Source: an uncultured Porphyromonadaceae bacterium
GTDB lineage: Bacteria; Bacteroidota; Bacteroidia; Bacteroidales; Muribaculaceae
Reading direction: 5' to 3'
Assembly (NCBI GenBank): GCA_905212215.1
Contig: CAJMDR010000095.1
Location: 1 to 7,375, forward strand
Length of the DNA: 7,375 nt
The notes under the pieces are model-generated. The model was given only the letters and a program-made list of their open reading frames with translations. It made no database searches and had not been told where the DNA came from. The translations under genes were made by a program, and so were the position numbers. This document shows positions 1 through 5,440 of the stretch, in pieces. The first letter of the stretch is position 1. The number at the start of each line of letters is the position of its first letter.

Positions 1-918
1 CGGCTCTATGGCAGCGACAAACCGGACATCCGCTTCGGAATGCCGTTTGTGGAGCTTACCGACCTGGTGAAGGGCAAAGGTTTCAAGGTGATGGATGACG
101 CGGAACTTACCGTGGGCATCTGCGCAAAAGGCTGTGCCTCCTATACCCGCAAGCAGCTCGACCAGCTCACCGACTTCGTAAAACGCCCGCAGACAGGAGC
201 AAAAGGCCTTGTCTGGGTAAAAATGGAACCGGACGGCGCCATAAAAAGCTCCGTGGGCAAGTTCTTCAACGAGGAGCAGCTTAAGGAATGGGCCGACCGC
301 ATGGAAGCCGAAGAGGGAGACCTCATGCTCATCCTCAGCGGTGATGCCATGAAGACCCGCAAACAGCTCTGCGACCTGCGTCTGGAGATGGGCGACCGCC
401 TCGGCCTGCGTCCGCGCGACAAGTTCGCTCCCCTCTGGGTGGTGGATTTCCCGCTCTTCGAATGGGACGACGAAACGCAGCGCTACTATGCCATGCACCA
501 TCCCTTTACCTCGCCTAACCCGGAAGACATCCCCCTTCTGCACAGCGACACAGGAAAGGTTCGCGCTACCGCTTACGACATTGTGGTGAACGGTACTGAA
601 TTAGGTGGCGGCTCAATACGTATCCACGACTCTAAGCTTCAGGACACCATGTTCGAGCTTCTCGGCTTCACCCCGGAAAGGGCACACGAACAGTTCGGTT
701 TCCTGATGGACGCCTTCAAATATGGAGCGCCGCCGCACGGAGGCCTCGCCTTAGGCTTTGACCGCTTCGTGAGCATCCTGGCAGAGCTGGATTCCATCCG
801 CGACACCATAGCGTTCCCGAAGAACAACTCAGGCCGCGACACCATGAACGAATCGCCGTCGCCCATCGATGCCTCGCAGCTTGAAGAACTGCAGCTTGAA
901 CTGAAGAAGAAAGACTGA
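1..918 (+). CDS. aspS: Aspartate--tRNA ligase, C-terminal part (5' end outside window)
   Basis: Class II aminoacyl-tRNA synthetase that charges tRNA-Asp with aspartate in the cytoplasm. The reading frame is open from base 1, so the gene starts upstream; 305 residues are visible, about half of the roughly 590 usual for bacterial AspRS. Numbering codons from base 1, residues 1 to about 125 match the GAD insertion domain of bacterial-type AspRS, followed by the second half of the catalytic core: GDRLGLRP at 131, FPLFEW at 150-155, HHPFT at 166-170, GTELGGGS at 198-205 and motif 3 GLALGFDR at 248-255, whose Arg255 is the ATP-contacting arginine of the class. The ending FPKNNSGRD...SPSPID is typical of the C-terminus. 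Motifs 1 and 2 and the anticodon-binding domain lie outside the window. The next gene begins 9 bases after the stop, which suggests cotranscription. No frameshift is seen. Confidence 0.97.
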   Translation, partial: RLYGSDKPDIRFGMPFVELTDLVKGKGFKVMDDAELTVGICAKGCASYTRKQLDQLTDFVKRPQTGAKGLVWVKMEPDGAIKSSVGKFFNEEQLKEWADRMEAEEGDLMLILSGDAMKTRKQLCDLRLEMGDRLGLRPRDKFAPLWVVDFPLFEWDDETQRYYAMHHPFTSPNPEDIPLLHSDTGKVRATAYDIVVNGTELGGGSIRIHDSKLQDTMFELLGFTPERAHEQFGFLMDAFKYGAPPHGGLALGFDRFVSILAELDSIRDTIAFPKNNSGRDTMNESPSPIDASQLEELQLELKKKD

Positions 919-927
919 AAAATAAAG

Positions 928-1719
928 ATGGCAACAGTAGGAGACATAGCCGCCGCCATAGAACAGTCGGCACCATTGCGGTTGCAGGAGCATTACGATA
1001 ACTCCGGACTGCAGATAGGGAACATGGCCAAAGAGGTCAGCTCGGTGCTGGTATGTCTGACAGTGACGGAAGATATCGTGGCGGAGGCATTGCGCCGTGG
1101 CTGCAACCTCATAGTGAGCCATCATCCGTTGCTGTTCCACGGGCTGAAACGCATCGGCGACGCCACTGCCACAGAACGCATCGCGGTGGATGCCATAAAA
1201 GGCGACATAGCCATCTACGCAGCCCACACCAACCTCGATTCCGCCGCCGAAGGAGTGAGCGCCGATATAGCCCACTCATTAGGCATGGCAGAGATACGTC
1301 CTCTGCAACCCACAGAACCGGGCGCCGAGACAGGCCTGGGCGCCATAGGCGACATGCCGTCGCCGGTACCGGCCCTGGAGTTCCTGCATGCCCTGAAAAA
1401 GTCTTTCGGAGTAAAAGCACTGCGCTACTCGGCCGCCACGCCGAAGATTGTGATACGCAAGGTGGCGTTGTGCGGAGGAAGCGGCTCAAGCTTCATTCGC
1501 GAGGCAATACGTCAGGGTGCTGACGCATACGTGAGCGGTGACCTCGGCTATCATGACTTCGACAGCTATGGCCCGGAAATACTGCTTGCCGACATTGGCC
1601 ACTATGAAAGTGAATACGGCGCCCGAAAACTCCTGCGCCGCATTGTGCAGGAAGCTTTTCCGGAAGTGGCTGTGCTGACGGCGGAATGTGAAACAAACCC
1701 AGTGAAAACCCTCTCATAA
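928..1719 (+). CDS. Nif3-like dinuclear metal-centre protein (short form)
   Basis: 263-residue member of the NIF3/YbgI family, ring-forming cytoplasmic proteins with a two-metal site. Members are often labelled GTP cyclohydrolase 1 type 2, but their physiological role is unsettled. The metal ligands known for E. coli YbgI can all be placed: SHHP with His65 and His66, HTNLD with Asp104 (His100 nearby), and GHYESE with His225 and Glu229. The family motif DNSGLQIG is near residue 24 and CGGSGSSF lies mid-protein. The length matches the short YbgI type; the roughly 100-residue PII-like insert of the long forms (about 370 residues) is absent. The ATG at 928 follows an A-rich stretch without a Shine-Dalgarno site, and the protein start MATVGDIAAAIE matches the expected first helix. 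The gene sits 9 bases after aspS and 29 before the zinc-ribbon gene. That pairing recurs in other phyla (from memory, HP0959/HP0958 in Helicobacter and Rv2230c/Rv2229c in Mycobacterium), suggesting a shared but unknown function. Confidence 0.93.
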   Translation: MATVGDIAAAIEQSAPLRLQEHYDNSGLQIGNMAKEVSSVLVCLTVTEDIVAEALRRGCNLIVSHHPLLFHGLKRIGDATATERIAVDAIKGDIAIYAAHTNLDSAAEGVSADIAHSLGMAEIRPLQPTEPGAETGLGAIGDMPSPVPALEFLHALKKSFGVKALRYSAATPKIVIRKVALCGGSGSSFIREAIRQGADAYVSGDLGYHDFDSYGPEILLADIGHYESEYGARKLLRRIVQEAFPEVAVLTAECETNPVKTLS

Positions 1720-1746
1720 CATACCTCTCATAACACCTCCATAATA
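1710..1746 (+). repeat. Short direct repeat at the nif3/zinc-ribbon junction
   Basis: The 12-mer CCTCTCATAACA occurs perfectly at 1710-1721 and 1724-1735, separated by TA. A degenerate third copy, CCTCCATAATA, follows directly at 1736-1746. The first copy contains the nif3 stop codon TAA (1717-1719) and the third ends two bases before the next start codon at 1749. The repeat therefore fills nearly all of the 29-base gap. The simplest explanation is local slippage duplication; a binding site is possible but nothing else supports it. Confidence 0.85.
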
Positions 1747-1748
1747 TA

Positions 1749-2513
1749 ATGGCAGACGAAAAGACCAAAACACCTAAAGACCGCACGGTAGAGGAACGCC
1801 TCAAAGACTTATATCTGTTGCAGACCATCCTCTCTGAGATGGACCGCATAAAGATTCTTCGCGGTGAATTGCCCAACGAGGTAAAAGACCTGGAAGACGA
1901 GATAGCGATGTATCAGACACGCATACAGAAGTTCCAGAATGAAGTGGCCGACATGAAGAAGAAGGCCTCCAAGCTTCAGGCTGAGATTCTTGACCGTAGC
2001 GCTAAGATAGAGAAATATCGCGACCAGCAGAACAATGTGCGCAACAGCCGTGAATTCGACTTCCTGGAGAAGGAGATAGAGTTCGAAGGCCTCGAGATAG
2101 AGCTTGCCAAGAAGAAAATCCGCGAGAAAGAGAACGAGCAGCGCCAGAAGGCCGAGGACATTGCCAAAACCAATGAACAGCTAAGTGACTCGGAACACAT
2201 CCTGGTGGACAAACGTAAGGAGCTTGACGAAATCGTGAGCGAGACCCGCCAGCAGGTGGAAGACCTCCAGGCAAAGGCCAAGACCATTGAGCCGCTTATC
2301 GACGAGCGCACTCTGAAAGCATTCAAGCGAATCCGAAAGAACGTACGCAACGGTCTGGGCATAGTAGCCGTGGAGCGCAGTGCCTGCGGTGGTTGCTTCA
2401 ACCGCATCCCGCCTCAGCGTCAGCTCGACATCAAGATGCACAAGAAGATTATTGTCTGCGAATATTGCGGACGCATCCTCATTGACGAAGACCTGGCAAA
2501 GGGCGACAACTGA
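1749..2513 (+). CDS. Coiled-coil C4 zinc-ribbon protein (DUF164/CT398 family)
   Basis: 254-residue cytoplasmic protein of the family that includes chlamydial CT398 and Helicobacter HP0958 (FlgZ). Residues about 15-190 form a long, charged alpha-helical hairpin rich in Glu, Lys and Gln with heptad-like spacing, including the stretch NVRNSREFDFLEKEIE that is typical of the family. The C-terminus carries a zinc ribbon with two CxxC pairs, Cys213/Cys216 (CGGC) and Cys237/Cys240 (CEYC), and the conserved RIPPQ between them. All four cysteines are present, so zinc binding is expected. Known relatives bind very different partners, including flagellar RpoN-related factors, so no precise role can be given here, and there is no flagellar context. 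The start MADEKTKTPKDRTVEERL fits the family. The upstream sequence is AT-rich (ATAATATA) without a Shine-Dalgarno site. It lies directly after nif3, a widespread pairing. Confidence 0.92.
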   Translation: MADEKTKTPKDRTVEERLKDLYLLQTILSEMDRIKILRGELPNEVKDLEDEIAMYQTRIQKFQNEVADMKKKASKLQAEILDRSAKIEKYRDQQNNVRNSREFDFLEKEIEFEGLEIELAKKKIREKENEQRQKAEDIAKTNEQLSDSEHILVDKRKELDEIVSETRQQVEDLQAKAKTIEPLIDERTLKAFKRIRKNVRNGLGIVAVERSACGGCFNRIPPQRQLDIKMHKKIIVCEYCGRILIDEDLAKGDN

Positions 2514-2579
2514 TTTTTCCGACACAAAGACGGACCTGACTCTTAGGGAAGATTCTGAAACAACAAAACAGACAACAGC

Positions 2580-4130
2580 ATGGCCACCGCCAAAGAAGAC
2601 ATCTTTAAAACAATTGTAGCACACGCCAAGGAATATGGTTTCGTATTCCCCTCGTCGGAAATTTACGACGGCCTCGCCGCCGTCTATGACTACGGCCAGA
2701 ACGGTGTAGAGCTAAAAAACAATATCAAGAACTATTGGTGGCAGGCCATGACTCGCCTGCACACCAACATAGTGGGCATTGACTCCGCCATCTTCATGCA
2801 CCCCACCATCTGGAAGGCTTCGGGTCATGTGGATGCCTTCAATGACCCCCTGATCGACAACCGCGATTCCAAGAAGCGCTATCGTGCCGACGTGCTGATA
2901 GAGGACTTCATAGCCGGTATCGACGAGAAGATAGAGAAGGAAGTAGCCAAAGGCCGCAAGCGCTTCGGCGATGCCTTCGACGAGGAACAGTTCCGCGCCA
3001 CCAATCCCAGAGTGCTGGAGCGCACCGCCCGCCGAGACGAGGTTCATGCACGCTTCACCGAGTGCATGGAGAAGAATGACCTTGAAGGGCTGAAACAGCT
3101 CATTCTGGACTGCGAGATAGCCGATCCCATCAGCGGAAGCCGCAACTGGACCGATGTTCGCCAGTTCAACCTCATGTTCCGCACCGAGATGGGTTCCACC
3201 GCCGACGGCGCAATGGATGTCTATCTGCGTCCGGAAACGGCACAGGGAATCTTCGTAAACTACCTCAACGTGCAGAAGACAGGACGCATGAAGCTTCCTT
3301 TCGGTATCGCGCAGATTGGCAAGGCATTCCGCAACGAGATAGTAGCCCGTCAGTTCATCTTCCGTATGCGCGAGTTCGAGCAGATGGAGATGCAGTTCTT
3401 TGTGAAACCGGGCGACGAGATACAATGGTTCGACTACTGGCGCAAGGCAAGACTGGCATGGCACCAGGCTCTCGGCCTCGGCAATGACCGTTACCGCTAC
3501 CATGACCACGAAAAGCTGGCCCACTATGCCAACGCCGCCACCGACATCGAGTTCCTGATGCCGTTCGGCTTCAAAGAGGTGGAAGGCATTCACTCACGCA
3601 CCAACTTCGACCTCAGCCAGCACGAGAAGTTCTCGGGCAAAAACATAAAATATTTCGACCCGGAACTTGGCGAGAGCTATGTGCCTTACGTCATAGAGAC
3701 CTCCATAGGTGTCGACCGAATGTTCCTGAGCGTGTTCTGCGCCAGCTACGAGGACGAGAAGTTAGAGGGAGGCGACCACCGCGTAGTGCTGCATCTCCCG
3801 GCCGCCCTCGCTCCGGTGAAGGCCGCAGTAATGCCGTTGGTACGCAAGGATGGTCTGCCGGAGAAAGCCCGCGAGATTCTTGACTCGCTGCGTCTGCACT
3901 TCAACACGCAGATTGACGAGAAGGACTCCATAGGCAAGCGCTATCGCCGTCAGGATGCCATAGGAACTCCCTATTGCATCACCGTGGATCACCAGACCCT
4001 GGAAGACAACACCGTCACCCTGCGCCACCGCGACACCATGGAACAGCGCCGTGTGCCAGCCAACGAGATTCTCAACATCATCAGCGCCGAAGTGAGCATG
4101 GCCTCGCTGCTGGAAAAAATCACTGACTGA
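2580..4130 (+). CDS. glyS: Glycine--tRNA ligase, single-chain alpha2 type
   Basis: 516-residue class II synthetase that charges tRNA-Gly in the cytoplasm. It is the homodimeric (eukaryote/archaea-like) form, not the separate alpha and beta chains of E. coli, and this form is known in Bacteroidota. Visible signatures are the glycine-specific RPETAQGIFVNY at 217-228, motif 2 FRNEI at 250-254, EVEGI at 333-337 followed by RTNFDL at 340-345, and motif 3 GVDRMFLS at 377-384 with Arg380. From about residue 400 the anticodon-binding domain begins (HLPAALAPVKAAVMPL) and runs to the end. Residues about 100-180 are a charged helical insert between the N-terminal part and the core. The start at 2580 gives MATAKEDIFKTIVAHAKEYGFVF, matching the expected N-terminus. 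It lies 66 bases after the zinc-ribbon gene, with no terminator seen between them. Only one base separates its stop from the next start (TGAGATG), so translation of lemA may be coupled to it. Confidence 0.97.
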   Translation: MATAKEDIFKTIVAHAKEYGFVFPSSEIYDGLAAVYDYGQNGVELKNNIKNYWWQAMTRLHTNIVGIDSAIFMHPTIWKASGHVDAFNDPLIDNRDSKKRYRADVLIEDFIAGIDEKIEKEVAKGRKRFGDAFDEEQFRATNPRVLERTARRDEVHARFTECMEKNDLEGLKQLILDCEIADPISGSRNWTDVRQFNLMFRTEMGSTADGAMDVYLRPETAQGIFVNYLNVQKTGRMKLPFGIAQIGKAFRNEIVARQFIFRMREFEQMEMQFFVKPGDEIQWFDYWRKARLAWHQALGLGNDRYRYHDHEKLAHYANAATDIEFLMPFGFKEVEGIHSRTNFDLSQHEKFSGKNIKYFDPELGESYVPYVIETSIGVDRMFLSVFCASYEDEKLEGGDHRVVLHLPAALAPVKAAVMPLVRKDGLPEKAREILDSLRLHFNTQIDEKDSIGKRYRRQDAIGTPYCITVDHQTLEDNTVTLRHRDTMEQRRVPANEILNIISAEVSMASLLEKITD

Positions 4131-4131
4131 G

Positions 4132-4722
4132 ATGAACAGCATAATAAGAAAAATATTTCTTTCCATCGTCCTGATTTCGGGCATGCTCAGCCTCCAGAGC
4201 TGCAACTACAACTCGCTTGTGGAGAAACAGCAGAGCGTGGACCAGAACTGGGCGGAGGTGGAGAACCAGTATCAGCGCCGTGCTGACCTTATCCCCAACC
4301 TTGTCAATACAGTGAAGGGATATGCCACGCACGAAAGCGCCACGCTGGAGAAAGTGACGGAGGCAAGGGCAAAAGCCACCTCCATCAATATCTCGGCCGA
4401 AAACCTTAACGAACAGACCCTTGCGCAATACCAGCAAGTACAGGGAGAGTTAGGTCAGGCACTGAAAAGCCTGCTTGCCGTAAGCGAGGCTTATCCTGAC
4501 CTTAAGGCAAACGAGAACTTCATGGCGCTTCAGGCACAGCTGGAAGGCACGGAGAACCGCATCACCGTGGCCAGAGGACGTTATACCAAGGCTGTTCAGG
4601 AGTACAACACTTCGATAAAGAAGTTCCCCACCAACATCTATGCCGGATGGTTCGGCTTCGAGCCCAAACCGCAGTTCAAGGCAGAAGCTGGTGCGGAGAA
4701 AGCTCCTGAAGTAAAATTCTAA
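4132..4722 (+). CDS. lemA: LemA family lipoprotein
   Basis: 196-residue LemA-family protein. The family has a membrane-anchored helical bundle and no settled biochemical function. Nearly the full consensus is present: NYNSLVEKQQSVDQNWAEVE right after the anchor, YQRRADLIPNLVNTVKGYA from residue 47, YPDLKANENF, EGTENRITVARGRY at about 139-151, FPTNIYAGWFGF at 165-176 and EKAPEVKF at the end. The N-terminus has basic residues Arg6 and Lys7, a hydrophobic stretch 8-21 and a lipobox LQSC with Cys24. It is therefore predicted to be a lipoprotein cleaved by signal peptidase II rather than held by an uncleaved helix. The residues after the cysteine (NYN) are not acidic, so no surface-export signal is apparent and the mature protein probably faces the periplasm. 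The start at 4132 sits one base after the glyS stop. The TPM-domain partner often found beside lemA does not follow; an FKBP-like lipoprotein does. Confidence 0.94.
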   Translation: MNSIIRKIFLSIVLISGMLSLQSCNYNSLVEKQQSVDQNWAEVENQYQRRADLIPNLVNTVKGYATHESATLEKVTEARAKATSINISAENLNEQTLAQYQQVQGELGQALKSLLAVSEAYPDLKANENFMALQAQLEGTENRITVARGRYTKAVQEYNTSIKKFPTNIYAGWFGFEPKPQFKAEAGAEKAPEVKF

Positions 4723-4734
4723 GAAGACAACACC

Positions 4735-5292
4735 ATGCCTACTATATTCAGGAAACTGCCTTTTGCATGTCTGTGCGCGCTTAGTCTCTTCCTCACTTCG
4801 TGCTTCCATGACGATGACGATAAATACAAAGAGTGGCGCATGCAGAACCAGCAGTATGTTGTCGACATGCAGAACCTCAGAGAGAACGGAGAACCGGTCT
4901 ATGCCACTATCCGCCCTGACTGGGCACCCGGCAATTTCGTGCTCATGCGCTGGCACAATGACCGCGCCCTGACAGAGAAGAATCTGGTTCCTCTTTATAA
5001 CAGCACATGCCGCGTGAAATACAAGGCGTCGACCATAGAGGAGGCCATTGACTCTTCGTACAACCTCACCACCTGGGGCGACAGCCTGTATCAGTGCAAG
5101 CCATCGGGTGCAATCATCCCCGGTTTCTCCCTCGCCTTGCAAAACATGCACATAGGCGACAGCTGCACCGTGGTGATACCTTACTTCATGGCCTACGACT
5201 ACGCCACGACCTCGAAGATAAAAAAACCGTTCACCACGCTCATCTACGACATCAAGCTTGTAAGCATACCGGCTTACGAGATACCCAACTGA
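4735..5292 (+). CDS. FKBP-type peptidyl-prolyl isomerase-like lipoprotein
   Basis: 185-residue exported lipoprotein with a C-terminal FKBP fold. The signal peptide has Arg6/Lys7, a hydrophobic core 8-20 and lipobox LTSC with Cys23. The mature start is CFHDDDDK, with four aspartates at +3 to +6 after the cysteine; such acidic runs are surface-export signals in Bacteroidota lipoproteins. Residues about 27-75 are a linker or helical region (KEWRMQNQQYVVDMQN), and about 80-178 form the FKBP domain. The best match to the family is GAIIPGFSLALQNMHIGDS from 125. Against human FKBP12, Asp37 is kept as Asp106, Tyr82 as Tyr154 and Val55-Ile56 as Ile127-Ile128. Phe36 becomes Ile105, Trp59 becomes Phe131 and Phe99 becomes Tyr171. 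A fold match is secure; isomerase activity is likely but not certain. It lies 12 bases after lemA and is the last gene before a strong terminator. Confidence 0.85.
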   Translation: MPTIFRKLPFACLCALSLFLTSCFHDDDDKYKEWRMQNQQYVVDMQNLRENGEPVYATIRPDWAPGNFVLMRWHNDRALTEKNLVPLYNSTCRVKYKASTIEEAIDSSYNLTTWGDSLYQCKPSGAIIPGFSLALQNMHIGDSCTVVIPYFMAYDYATTSKIKKPFTTLIYDIKLVSIPAYEIPN

Positions 5293-5359
5293 CATACGTG
5301 ACCAAGGATTCCGGAGAAAGGCGTTACCACCTCTCCGGAATCCTGTCAAGTATGTTTTT
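5292..5359 (+). terminator. Strong intrinsic terminator after the FKBP lipoprotein gene
   Basis: A perfect 12-bp stem has arms GGATTCCGGAGA (5306-5317) and TCTCCGGAATCC (5332-5343) around a 14-base loop. The helix extends outward: TGAC (5299-5302) pairs with GTCA (5345-5348) and ACATAC (5292-5297) with GTATGT (5350-5355), leaving only small mismatches between segments. The run of five T at 5355-5359 comes right at the base of the outer helix. The left arm begins with the last base of the TGA stop codon (5290-5292). The position between two transcription units supports a terminator. There is no matching A-run on the left, so it is probably one-directional. Confidence 0.93.
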
Positions 5360-5440
5360 CATATAGCCCCCTCAAGAATGTTTTGATACTTAGAGGAGAT
5401 AACTAACCATAACGAATAAATAGCCGCTAATCCATATATC
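5360..5440 (+). promoter_or_regulatory. AT-rich upstream region of the S9 peptidase gene, probable promoter
   Basis: This 81-base stretch lies between the terminator and the peptidase start and is visibly richer in A and T than its surroundings, so the peptidase promoter should lie here. No perfect Bacteroides-type promoter (TTTG, then TAnnTTTG about 19-21 bases later) is seen. The closest arrangement is TTTTG at 5381-5385 and TAACCATA at 5404-5411, which matches the second element poorly. AGAGGAG at 5392-5398 resembles a Shine-Dalgarno site but is over 40 bases from the start codon, too far to serve it. No small reading frame is credible here. Confidence 0.35.

Noticed and set aside
2514..2579. 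Possible terminator or promoter in the 66-base gap before glyS (TTTTT directly after the stop)
   Set aside because: No stem precedes the T-run and no good match to a Bacteroides promoter is visible. A promoter here cannot be excluded but is not supported.
2712..3593. 293-residue reverse-strand open frame
   Set aside because: It is antisense to the core of glyS, which has all the expected synthetase motifs. It is a shadow frame.
4450..5349. 299-residue reverse-strand open frame
   Set aside because: It is antisense to lemA and the FKBP lipoprotein and crosses the terminator hairpin. Its translation shows no family features.
5392..5398. AGAGGAG as a ribosome binding site
   Set aside because: The nearest start codon (5441) is over 40 bases away and no start codon lies at a suitable distance. 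Bacteroidota genes usually lack such sites, so it is probably chance.
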